Positions 35,531 to 43,592 of a stretch of 64,000 bases of DNA are shown in pieces. The notes under the pieces were generated by a model. That model searched no databases. It was not told where the DNA came from and saw only the letters and a program-made list of their open reading frames with translations. The stretch is taken from contig NZ_RARB01000002.1 of the NCBI RefSeq assembly GCF_003612015.1, positions 311,590 through 375,589 of the forward strand. Reading direction: 5' to 3'. A program made the translations under genes and the position numbers. The stretch comes from Pantoea piersonii (GTDB taxonomy: Bacteria > Pseudomonadota > Gammaproteobacteria > Enterobacterales > Enterobacteriaceae). How positions within the stretch are numbered: the stretch's first letter is position 1; every line of letters begins with the position of its first letter.

Positions 35531-36862
35531 ATGCCCGCTCCACTCCGCTATGTACAGGACAGCGCCGACTTTCCCGACGCCGTCGATGTGGTGATTATCG
35601 GCGCCGGCATCGCCGGGGCCGCCGCTGCCTGGGAGCTGACCCGAAAAGGGGTCAAGGTGGCGCTGCTGGAAAAGGGACTGGTCGGTGCCGAACAGTCGAG
35701 CCGCAACTGGGGCTGGTGTCGCCAGCAGAACCGCGACGAACGCGAACTGCCGCTGATTATTCATGCGCTGCGGCGCTGGGGCGAGCTGGATCAGGAGACC
35801 GGTGAAGATCTGGGCTTCCGGCGCAGCGGGCTAATCTACGCGACGCGCAACGAGGCGGATATTGCCGCGTGGGAGATGTGGAACCGCATGGCGAAAAATT
35901 ACGGCGTGCGCAGCGACATCCTGACGGGCGAACAGGCGAAGGCCGCCACGCCCGGCAGCACCACCCGCTGGCTCGGCGGCGTCTCATCGCCCACTGACGG
36001 CCACGCCGAGCCGCGCCTGGCCGCGCCGGGTCTGGCGATTGCAGCCCAGCGCCTTGGCGCGCTGGTGTTTCAGCAGTGCGCGGTGCGCGGGCTGGATATC
36101 GCCGCCGGGCGCGTCAGCGGCGTCTGGACCGAGCGCGGCCTGATCAAAACCAGCCGCGTGATCTGCGCGGCGGGCGCGTGGACCTCTATGTTCTGCCGCC
36201 GCCACGGCATCGACCTGCCGCTCGGCAACGTTATCGGCACCGCCTTTCGCACTCAGCCCATCGCGCAGGCGATCGGCGTGCCGCTCTATACGCCTGGCTT
36301 CGCCTGTCGTCCGCAGCTTGACGGCAGCTATACCGTTTCTGTCTCTGGCCGCGGCCGCCTGGAGCCGGGTGCGCAAGGCATTCGCTACGCGCGTCAGTTC
36401 TATGCCACCTTTAAAAGCCGACGCAAAAATCTGCGTCTGAATATTGGGATGAAGCCCTTTTTTCACGGCCCGGAAGCGCTCGGCGGCTGGACTTTCGATG
36501 GCGAATCGCCCTTTGAACGCACGCGCATCCTCGATCCTGCCGCCGATGCCGCTACCGTGCAGGAGGGATTAACCGCCATGCGCAACGAGTATCCGGCACT
36601 GGCTGGCCTTAAACTGGCGCAGGCCTGGGGCGGGATGATCGACAGCACCCCCGACGCGATTCCGGTTATCTCCACCGTGGCGAAGCTGCCGGGCCTGGTG
36701 CTGTCGGCCGGCTACAGCGCGCACGGCTTCGGCATTGGACCGGGTGCGGGACGGCTCGCCGCCGATCTCGCCACTAACGAGACGCCGGTCGTTGATCCCA
36801 CACCTTATCGCTACAGCCGTCTGGTTGACGGCAGTGCACTTGAAACGCCTGGCATGATGTAA
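35531..36862 (+). CDS. FAD-dependent oxidoreductase (DAO family), second in cluster
   Basis: A 443-residue DAO-family flavoprotein with the N-terminal motif VVIIGAGIAGAAAAWELTRK, the ribose-binding Glu in VALLEKGLVGAEQSS and the conserved SSRNWGWCRQQNRDERELP segment. The C-terminus has AQAWGGMIDSTPDAIPVIS and LSAGYSAHGFGIGPGAGRLA, as in D-amino-acid dehydrogenase and opine-oxidase-like enzymes. It is distinct from the oxidase at 29017 (different N-terminal motif and little similarity outside the FAD sites), so the cluster probably performs two oxidations or acts on two substrates. A GAGG-type site precedes the ATG. Confidence 0.87.
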   Translation: MPAPLRYVQDSADFPDAVDVVIIGAGIAGAAAAWELTRKGVKVALLEKGLVGAEQSSRNWGWCRQQNRDERELPLIIHALRRWGELDQETGEDLGFRRSGLIYATRNEADIAAWEMWNRMAKNYGVRSDILTGEQAKAATPGSTTRWLGGVSSPTDGHAEPRLAAPGLAIAAQRLGALVFQQCAVRGLDIAAGRVSGVWTERGLIKTSRVICAAGAWTSMFCRRHGIDLPLGNVIGTAFRTQPIAQAIGVPLYTPGFACRPQLDGSYTVSVSGRGRLEPGAQGIRYARQFYATFKSRRKNLRLNIGMKPFFHGPEALGGWTFDGESPFERTRILDPAADAATVQEGLTAMRNEYPALAGLKLAQAWGGMIDSTPDAIPVISTVAKLPGLVLSAGYSAHGFGIGPGAGRLAADLATNETPVVDPTPYRYSRLVDGSALETPGMM

Positions 36863-36872
36863 GGAGCAACGC

Positions 36873-37721
36873 ATGACCACCATTTTTCGCGCCCTGACCG
36901 CGCACGATATTGAACGCTGCCACGCCATGACGCAGCAGCTGAAGTGGCCGCACCGCCGTGAAGACTGGCAGCAGGCGATAACGTTCGGCGAGGGCGTAGT
37001 CATAGAGGAGCAGGGCGAACTGCTCGGCAGCGCCATGCTCTGGCGCTGGGGTGAACGCGCCGCCACCATCGGGCTGGTGATGGTCGATGGTCAGCAGCAG
37101 GGCCGTGGACTGGGCAAACAGCTGATGCTGACTTTGCTGGAAAAGGTACCTGACTATAACGTGCGGCTGCACGCCACCGAGATGGGCAAAGGGCTTTATG
37201 AGAAACTCGGCTTTGTGGTCACCGGACAGATCCTTCAGTACCAGACGCGCTCGCTGGACGCGACGCCGCCGGTCTCTTTGCCTGCCGGGCTGCAGCTGCG
37301 TCGCGCGCAGGCGCAGGACGCGCCAGAGCTGACCGCGCTTGATCAGCAGGCGCACGGCATGCTGCGTTCGCAGCTGATTGCGCATCTGATTCACCAGCAT
37401 CAGACCGTGCTGCTGGAGGATGCGCAGGGCGAAATTCACGGCTTCGCCAGCCTGCGCCGCTTCGGCCACGGCTGGGCGATCGGGCCCGTTATCGCAACGA
37501 CTTTCGCCGTGGCACAGGCGTTGATCGCCTCGCTGATGCAGGGGCTGCGCGGCGAATTTGTGCGTATTGATACCGACGCCGCGCTGCCGCTGGCAGGCTG
37601 GCTCGCCACGCTTGGGCTGGCGCAGGTGGATAATCCCACCACCATGGTGCGCGGCACGCCCTGGACGCCGCCAGCGGGCGGCATGCAGGCGTTTGGCCTG
37701 ATGACCCAGGCGATGGCCTGA
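36873..37721 (+). CDS. tandem GNAT-domain N-acetyltransferase
   Basis: A 282-residue protein with an N-terminal GNAT domain: the acetyl-CoA loop is MVDGQQQGRGLGKQLMLTLL (near residue 70) and the closing strand is LYEKLGFVVTGQILQYQ. It is followed by a second, degenerate GNAT-like domain from about residue 135, an arrangement I associate with the Acetyltransf_18 group. It would acetylate an amine, perhaps a pathway intermediate. Ten bases separate it from the FAD enzyme, and its stop overlaps the next start (TGATG), so it belongs to the same transcript. Confidence 0.82.
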   Translation: MTTIFRALTAHDIERCHAMTQQLKWPHRREDWQQAITFGEGVVIEEQGELLGSAMLWRWGERAATIGLVMVDGQQQGRGLGKQLMLTLLEKVPDYNVRLHATEMGKGLYEKLGFVVTGQILQYQTRSLDATPPVSLPAGLQLRRAQAQDAPELTALDQQAHGMLRSQLIAHLIHQHQTVLLEDAQGEIHGFASLRRFGHGWAIGPVIATTFAVAQALIASLMQGLRGEFVRIDTDAALPLAGWLATLGLAQVDNPTTMVRGTPWTPPAGGMQAFGLMTQAMA

Positions 37722-38647
37722 TGCAGATCCTCTATAAATCGGACCCGCAGCGCGGTGCGCTGTGGCAGCAGTGGCTGGCGCAGCATGCGCCCGATATTCA
37801 GCTCCACCTCTGGCCGGAGATTGGCGACCCGCAAGAAATCGAGGTGCTGATCGCCTGGCAACCGCCAGAGACGTTAATGGAGACCTTTCCCAATCTGAAA
37901 GTGCTGCTGTCGGTGGGCGCGGGCGCGGATCAGTTCGATCTTGCCGCCTTGCCGCCCGACCTGCCGGTGGTGCGCATGATTGAGCCGGGGCTGACGCAGG
38001 GCATGGTGGAGTACGTTACCTTTGCGGTGCTCGGCCTCCATCGCGATATGGTGCGCTATCTGCGGCAGCAGCGCGAAGAGAAGTGGCTGGCGCACAGCGT
38101 AAAACCCGCCGCTACGCGGCGCGTTGGCGTGATGGGGCTGGGCGAACTGGGACAGGCTGCGCTGCGGCAGCTGGCGTCGTTCGGCTTTGACTGTGCGGGC
38201 TGGAGCCGTACGCCGCGCGAACTCGACGGCGTGGAGTGCTTCCACGGGGCTGCCCAGCTCGGCGCGTTTCTGGCACGCAGCGACATCCTGGTTTGCCTGC
38301 TGCCGTTGACGGCGGAGACGCGCGGCCTGCTTAATCGCGACCTCTTTTCTCAGCTGCCCAGGGGCGCGGCGCTGGTGCAGGCGGGACGCGGTGCGCAGCT
38401 CATCCATCAGGATCTGCTGGACGCCCTCGACAGCGGCCAGCTCGGCGCAGCGGTCATCGACGTGACCGACCCCGAGCCGCTGCCGCCAGCCCATCCATTC
38501 TGGCGACATCCCGCTATCTGGCTGACGCCCCATATCGCCAGCCAGACGCAAAACGAAAGCGCCGTCGCTGCGCTGCTGGAGAACCTGCGCCGCTATCAGC
38601 GCGGCGAGCCGATGATCGGCCTTATCGATCGCACGCGAGGTTACTGA
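37721..38647 (+). CDS. D-2-hydroxyacid dehydrogenase (GhrA-like glyoxylate/hydroxypyruvate reductase)
   Basis: A 308-residue NAD(P)-dependent enzyme of the D-isomer-specific 2-hydroxyacid dehydrogenase family, closest in layout to GhrA. The nucleotide motif is VGVMGLGELGQAALRQL (near residue 130); the catalytic Arg is in LVQAGRGAQL, the Glu in DVTDPEPLPPAHPFW and the His in WLTPHIASQT. It would interconvert a 2-keto acid and a 2-hydroxy acid, consistent with a cluster that releases glyoxylate or another keto acid by amine oxidation. The start overlaps the GNAT stop. It closes this sub-operon before a 211-base gap. Confidence 0.9.
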   Translation: MQILYKSDPQRGALWQQWLAQHAPDIQLHLWPEIGDPQEIEVLIAWQPPETLMETFPNLKVLLSVGAGADQFDLAALPPDLPVVRMIEPGLTQGMVEYVTFAVLGLHRDMVRYLRQQREEKWLAHSVKPAATRRVGVMGLGELGQAALRQLASFGFDCAGWSRTPRELDGVECFHGAAQLGAFLARSDILVCLLPLTAETRGLLNRDLFSQLPRGAALVQAGRGAQLIHQDLLDALDSGQLGAAVIDVTDPEPLPPAHPFWRHPAIWLTPHIASQTQNESAVAALLENLRRYQRGEPMIGLIDRTRGY

Positions 38648-38858
38648 TACAGGTGCCGCTCTTAACGCGCCGCGCCGCATCAACTGACGCGGCGTCTACG
38701 CCTGAACGCGGCCTGCCCGCCGCGCGTGATGTGAAGAAATTTCCCTGCTGAAAGGGCACCGATTTTGACAGGAAATGCCGCAGCCTTACCCATAACGGCA
38801 GCATGCTGAACCAGTGGGTTGCGATACTTGAGCCAACCGAACGTTACGTGGATGAGGT

Positions 38859-40181
38859 ATGAAAATGCAGAATGTCATGGCCGAACAACAGACCTATTCA
38901 GACAACAGTTTACTGCTGGACGCGCGCGCGCAAAACGTGCCGCGCGGCGTAGTGACCGCGCATCCGCTGGTCATTGAACGCGCAAAGGGCAGCGAGGTCT
39001 GGGACGTAGAGGGCAACCGCTATCTCGACTTTGTTGGCGGCATCGGCGTACTCAACGTCGGGCACAACCATCCGGCGGTCGTCAATGCGGTGACGCAGCA
39101 GCTGGGTCTGGTATCGCACGCCTGTTTTCAGGTAGTGGCCTATCCGGGCTATATCGAACTGGCGCAGCGTCTTAATCAGCTGGTCGGCGGCGATGAGGCC
39201 TATAAAAGCGTCTTCTTTACCAGCGGCGCGGAAGCGGTAGAGAACGCGATTAAGATCGCCCGCGCCCACACCAACCGCTCTGGCGTTATCGCTTTTGACG
39301 GCGCTTTTCATGGTCGCACGCTGCTTGGCGTCACGCTGACCGGTATGAGCCAGCCCTATAAGCAGAACTTTGGGCCTTTCCCGGCCGATATCTATCGTCT
39401 GCCGTTCCCCAATCCGCTGCATGGCGTTACGGAAGTAGACTGCCTGAAGGCGCTGGATCAGCTTTTCGCGGTGCAGATCGCGCCGGAGCGCGTGGCGGCG
39501 ATCATTATCGAGCCGGTGCAGGGCGACGGCGGCTTCCTGCCGGCCGGCCCGGCGTTTATGCAGGCGCTGCGCCGCATCACCGAGCAGCACGGCATCGTGC
39601 TGATCTGCGATGAAGTGCAGACCGGCTTTGGCCGCACCGGCAAGATGTTCGCCTTCCAGCATCTCAACATTAAACCCGATCTGGTGACGGTCGCCAAAAG
39701 CCTCGGCGGCGGTCTGCCGATCTCCGGCGTGGTGGGCAAAGCGGCAATCATGGACGCGCCAGCGCCGGGCGGCCTGGGCGGCACCTACGGCGGCAACGCG
39801 CTGGGCTGCGCGGCGGCGCTGGCGGTGCTCGATCTGCTGGAGCATGACAACCTGCTGGCGCGCGCCGAACAGCTCGGCGAGCAGCTGCACGCGCGGCTGC
39901 AGCAGCTGGCGGAAAAGTACGCCTGTATCGGTGACGTGCGCGGCCTCGGCTTTATGCTGGCGGTGGAGATTCTTGATTTTGAAACCGGCAAGCCCGACGC
40001 CGCGCTGACGCAAAAGATCCTCGACAGCGCCTGTCAGGAGGGCCTGCTGCTGATCAAGTGCGGCATTCAGCGCAATGTGGTGCGCTTCCTTGCTCCGCTT
40101 GTTACAACTGATTCACAACTTGAGGAGGCGCTGCATATTTTCGATATCGCCCTGGCGCGCGCCACCGGCCGTCTGGGGTAA
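38859..40181 (+). CDS. 4-aminobutyrate-type class III aminotransferase (GabT/PuuE family)
   Basis: A 440-residue PLP enzyme that transfers an omega-amino group to 2-oxoglutarate. The PLP-binding features are GAEAVENAIKIARAHTNRSG, the Asp in LICDEVQTGFGRTGKMFAFQ and the Schiff-base Lys in VTVAKSLGGGLPISG. It is close to E. coli GabT and PuuE in length and sequence. GATGAGGT precedes the ATG at 38859; starts at 38865 or 38877 are also possible. The 211-base upstream gap may carry a separate promoter. The product would be succinate semialdehyde if GABA is the substrate, feeding the GabD-like enzyme at 25005. Confidence 0.88.
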   Translation: MKMQNVMAEQQTYSDNSLLLDARAQNVPRGVVTAHPLVIERAKGSEVWDVEGNRYLDFVGGIGVLNVGHNHPAVVNAVTQQLGLVSHACFQVVAYPGYIELAQRLNQLVGGDEAYKSVFFTSGAEAVENAIKIARAHTNRSGVIAFDGAFHGRTLLGVTLTGMSQPYKQNFGPFPADIYRLPFPNPLHGVTEVDCLKALDQLFAVQIAPERVAAIIIEPVQGDGGFLPAGPAFMQALRRITEQHGIVLICDEVQTGFGRTGKMFAFQHLNIKPDLVTVAKSLGGGLPISGVVGKAAIMDAPAPGGLGGTYGGNALGCAAALAVLDLLEHDNLLARAEQLGEQLHARLQQLAEKYACIGDVRGLGFMLAVEILDFETGKPDAALTQKILDSACQEGLLLIKCGIQRNVVRFLAPLVTTDSQLEEALHIFDIALARATGRLG

Positions 40182-40224
40182 TGCACCTTCCTCATTGATA
40201 TTCCTGAAATAATTATAATTTTTC

Positions 40225-40285
40225 CTGATGGATAACACGCACGTTAGCGCTGGCGCTGGCGGCGCAAAGCGTGTTATACCATCAG
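40225..40285. repeat. long inverted repeat upstream of the Lrp-family gene
   Basis: CTGATGGATAACACGC (40225-40240) is mirrored by GCGTGTTAT-A-CCATCAG (40269-40285) with one extra base and 28 bases between. It lies after the aminotransferase stop and 37 bases before the regulator start. It may be an operator for the regulator or an mRNA hairpin; there is no T-run, so it is not an ordinary terminator. Confidence 0.6.
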
Positions 40286-40321
40286 CACGTCCTGCACAAT
40301 TGGTTAACAATGAGGGGTGGT

Positions 40322-40834
40322 ATGAACGGCTTAATGAAACTTGACCGCATTGATATCAACATCCTGGTGCAACTGCAAAAAGATGGCCGTATCAGCAACG
40401 TTAATCTCGCCGATGCCGTGGGACTTTCGCCCAGCCCGTGCCTGCAGCGCGTCAAGCGCCTTGAGCAGGCGGGCTTTATCACCGGCTATGAAGCCCATAT
40501 CAATCTCACCAAAATCACCGATTCGGTTACGGTCTTTACCGAAGTGACGCTCTCCGGCCATCGCCGCGAAGATTTTATGAAGTTCGAAAGCGCGCTGCGC
40601 GAGGTCGATGAGCTGATGGAGTGCCACCTGATCACCGGTGGTTACGACTATTTGCTGCGCTTTATCACCCGCAGCATTGAGCACTATCAGGAAGTGATTG
40701 AGAAGATGCTCGATGCGCAGATCGGCATTGATAAATACTTTAGCTATATCGTGATCAAATCGCCGGTAATGAAGAGCAGCGTACCGTTGCGCTCGCTGAT
40801 TACGCGGCAAAACGATGTGCTGGGCACGGTCTAA
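40322..40834 (+). CDS. Lrp/AsnC family transcriptional regulator
   Basis: A 170-residue protein with the N-terminal HTH (LDRIDINILVQLQKDGRISN, then VNLADAVGLSPSPCLQRVKR) and the C-terminal RAM ligand domain (TEVTLSGHRREDFMKFESAL, VDELMECHLITGGYDYLLRF). I start at the ATG at 40322 (MNGLMKLDRID); one at 40310 is possible. It is a likely local regulator of the preceding cluster, responding to an amino acid or related ligand. It resembles Lrp-like regulators beside gabT or putrescine genes in other proteobacteria. Confidence 0.9.
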   Translation: MNGLMKLDRIDINILVQLQKDGRISNVNLADAVGLSPSPCLQRVKRLEQAGFITGYEAHINLTKITDSVTVFTEVTLSGHRREDFMKFESALREVDELMECHLITGGYDYLLRFITRSIEHYQEVIEKMLDAQIGIDKYFSYIVIKSPVMKSSVPLRSLITRQNDVLGTV

Positions 40835-40907
40835 ACGCAACAGCTTCCTCTTCTTTTTGCCCGGTAACCGGGGCCATCGTATTCGAAAAAAACGCCTCAG
40901 GACACTC

Positions 40908-40929
40908 AGCCCCATAAGGGGCTTTTTTT
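40908..40929 (+). terminator. rho-independent terminator of the Lrp-family gene
   Basis: AGCCCC (40908-40913), ATAA loop, GGGGCT (40918-40923), then six more T residues. Confidence 0.85.
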
Positions 40930-41075
40930 AGTGCCGAACCCTGCGCTTTCAGGCAGCATAAAATTTCATTTCAGCCCGTTTTTCACCTTATCTGACTGGT
41001 TCGCCGCGCCTCTTCAGCCGCGTCGGCTGACCGGGCGCATTTACTATAAACCCATGCCGCGACAAGGAGTTATTA

Positions 41076-41522
41076 ATGACTGCACTAATAATTGCCGACC
41101 ATATCTGGCAGCGCGACGACTTTACCCTCTCCACCAAACGGACACGGCTGGACATGGACTGGATCCATTACCAGCTGGCCGAACGCTCTTACTGGGCGAA
41201 AGGGCAGTCGCGCGCCACAACCGAGCGGGCGGTTGCCGCGTCGCTGCCGTTCGGGCTTTACCACGTCGATGCGCAGATCGGCTTTGGACGGCTGATTACC
41301 GATTACACCCGTTTCGGCTGGCTGTGCGATGTGATTATCGACGAGGCGTGGCGCGGACATGGCTTAGGCAGCTGGCTGGCAAGCTGCGTGCGCGAACACC
41401 CTGAGCTTGCCACGGTGCGTCGCTGGATGCTTTCAACAAACGATGCCCATCAGCTCTACCAGCGGCTCGGCTGGCGCACAGTGCAGGAGCCGCACAAGCT
41501 GATGGAGTTCCCTCTCTCCTGA
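41076..41522 (+). CDS. GNAT family N-acetyltransferase
   Basis: A 148-residue single-domain acetyltransferase with the acetyl-CoA motif DVIIDEAWRGHGLGSWLAS (near residue 95) and the closing LYQRLGWRTVQEPHKLMEF. AAGGAG lies a few bases upstream of the ATG. It is followed after 16 bases by the HyuA homologue and is probably the first gene of that operon. The acceptor amine is unknown. Confidence 0.88.
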   Translation: MTALIIADHIWQRDDFTLSTKRTRLDMDWIHYQLAERSYWAKGQSRATTERAVAASLPFGLYHVDAQIGFGRLITDYTRFGWLCDVIIDEAWRGHGLGSWLASCVREHPELATVRRWMLSTNDAHQLYQRLGWRTVQEPHKLMEFPLS

Positions 41523-41538
41523 CACTGGAGCGACACAG

Positions 41539-43590
41539 ATGCGTTACCGCGTTGGCGTAGACATTGGCGGATCTTTTACCGATTTCGCCGTGCTGGATCG
41601 GCAAACTAACCAGATCCATACTCTGAAAGTGCTGTCGCGGCCCGATGCGCCTGGCAGCGAAATTCTGACCGGGCTGGCGCAGTTTGCCGAGCGCGACGGC
41701 CTTGACCCGGCAGAAATTGGCTACTTTACCCACGGCACCACGGTCGGCATTAACGCAGTGATCCAGCGGCGCGGCGTCCGGCTGGCGCTGTTTGCCACCG
41801 AAGGCTTCTGCGACGTGCTGGAGCTGGCGCGGCTGAAAATCCCCCATATTCACGATCTCTTTTCCCGTCGGCCCACGCCGCTGATAAGCCGCGACCGCGT
41901 TTTCGCTATTCGCGAGCGCACCGACCGCGACGGCAGAGTGCTACAGGCCGTGGATCGCCAGAGCGTGCTGGCGGCCATTGAGCGAGCGCGTGAGGCGGGC
42001 TGTCAGGGCATCGTGGTGTCGCTGCTGCACAGCTACCGCAACCGGCATAACGAGGCGGCGGTCAAGGCGATTGTCGAGGAGGTCGCGCCCGATCTGCTCA
42101 CCTGTTGCTCTGCCGATATCTGGCCGATTATTCGCGAATATGAGCGCACCATCACCGCCACCATCAACGCCTACGTGCAGCCGATGGTCATCAACTATCT
42201 GGAAAAGTTTGAAAGCGCGCTGCGCGCCAGAGGCGTGACGACGCCGCCGCGCATCACCAAATCCAACGGCGGGGTGATGGGCGTCGAGCAGGCGAAGCGC
42301 GAATGCGTGCAGATGGTGCTTTCCGGCACCGCCTCGGGCGTTATCGGCGCCAGCTATCTCGCCAGCGCCTGCGGTTTTGATCGCATCCTCAGCCTCGATA
42401 TCGGTGGCACCAGCGCCGACGTGGCGGTGATTATTAACGGCGAAGTGGCGCAGGGCAACGGCGAGATGATCGGCGACTTCCCGGTCTATATTCCTTCGGT
42501 GGCGGTGACCTCGGTCGGGCAGGGCGGCGGTTCGCTGGCGTGGATCGACGCGCAGGGCGTTATGCAAATGGGGCCGGACAGCGCCGGTTCACTGCCTGGC
42601 CCGGTCTGCTTCCAGCGCGGCGGCACCCAGCCAACCGCCACTGACGCCTTCGCCGCCTGCGGCATGATCGGCCATGGCGATCTCGGCTACCACGCGGTGC
42701 AGGTCGATGTCGCCGCGGCGCGCGCGGCCTGGCAGCCGCTGGCCGATCGCCTCGGCGTGTCGGTGGAGCAGACCGCGGAAACCGCCATTGAGCTGGCGAT
42801 CTCCAGCATGTACAGCGACACCAGCGGCCTGCTGTCGCGTTTTGGCCTCGACCCGCGTGAATTCTGGTTCCTCGCCTTTGGCGGCGCGGGGCCGATGATG
42901 GGCTGCTTTCTGGCGCGCGAACTCAATATGAAAGGCGTTATCGTGCCGCCGACACCCGGCGTGCTGTCGGCGCTGGGCGGGCTGGTGGCGGATATCCGCA
43001 ATGACTTTATCCGCACGCTCTATAGCGATCTCAACGCGCAGCTGGCGGACCGGCTGGCGACCGAGGCGGAGAGCCTGAGCCAGCGGGCGCAGGCCTGGCT
43101 GGCGGCGGAGCATGGCAAAGAGATGCCGTTCACGCTGCAGTTCAGCGCCGATATGCGCTATCGCGGCCAGTCGTTCGAGATTGACGTGCCGCTGGAGGCG
43201 GCGTGGCTGGCGAGCGCTGACGTGGCGGCGCTGCATGCGGCTTTCGACCGGCAGCATCATCAGCTGTTCGGCCACAGCGATGCCGCCGCGCCGGTACAGC
43301 TCATCAACCTGCGGCTGGTAATCGCTTCACCCACGCCGAAACCCACGCTGAAAACGCTCCCGGCGGCCAGCGAACCGGTGCAGGCGTCGAAGCGGGTTGA
43401 GGCGTGGATAGATGGCGCCTTCCATCAGGTCGATCTGGTGCTGCGCGCTGCGCTGCGCCCCGGCCACCAGCTGCGCGGGCCGGTCATCGTGGCGCAGGAT
43501 GACTGCACCACCTGCGTGCCGCCGCGCATGCAGGTAGAGGTGGACAGTTTCGGCAACCTGTTAATTACCCCCCTGGGCGAGGAGCCGTAA
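41539..43590 (+). CDS. hydantoinase/oxoprolinase family protein, A subunit (HyuA-like)
   Basis: A 683-residue protein of the ATP-dependent hydantoinase/5-oxoprolinase/acetone-carboxylase A family. The N-terminal domain has RVGVDIGGSFTDFAVLDRQT and YFTHGTTVGINAVIQRRGVR; the ASKHA-type catalytic core has LSLDIGGTSADVAVI and AFGGAGPMMGCFLARELNMK. With the B subunit it would open a cyclic amide such as N-methylhydantoin or 5-oxoproline, or carboxylate a ketone, at the cost of ATP. Two bases separate it from the B gene. The substrate is not decidable from sequence. Confidence 0.9.
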   Translation: MRYRVGVDIGGSFTDFAVLDRQTNQIHTLKVLSRPDAPGSEILTGLAQFAERDGLDPAEIGYFTHGTTVGINAVIQRRGVRLALFATEGFCDVLELARLKIPHIHDLFSRRPTPLISRDRVFAIRERTDRDGRVLQAVDRQSVLAAIERAREAGCQGIVVSLLHSYRNRHNEAAVKAIVEEVAPDLLTCCSADIWPIIREYERTITATINAYVQPMVINYLEKFESALRARGVTTPPRITKSNGGVMGVEQAKRECVQMVLSGTASGVIGASYLASACGFDRILSLDIGGTSADVAVIINGEVAQGNGEMIGDFPVYIPSVAVTSVGQGGGSLAWIDAQGVMQMGPDSAGSLPGPVCFQRGGTQPTATDAFAACGMIGHGDLGYHAVQVDVAAARAAWQPLADRLGVSVEQTAETAIELAISSMYSDTSGLLSRFGLDPREFWFLAFGGAGPMMGCFLARELNMKGVIVPPTPGVLSALGGLVADIRNDFIRTLYSDLNAQLADRLATEAESLSQRAQAWLAAEHGKEMPFTLQFSADMRYRGQSFEIDVPLEAAWLASADVAALHAAFDRQHHQLFGHSDAAAPVQLINLRLVIASPTPKPTLKTLPAASEPVQASKRVEAWIDGAFHQVDLVLRAALRPGHQLRGPVIVAQDDCTTCVPPRMQVEVDSFGNLLITPLGEEP

Positions 43591-43592
43591 TC

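Noticed and set aside
38670..38694. Terminator after the 2-hydroxyacid dehydrogenase gene
   Set aside because: A six-bp GC stem with a ten-base loop is present (CGCCGC with GCGGCG), but it has no T-run and the stem is short.
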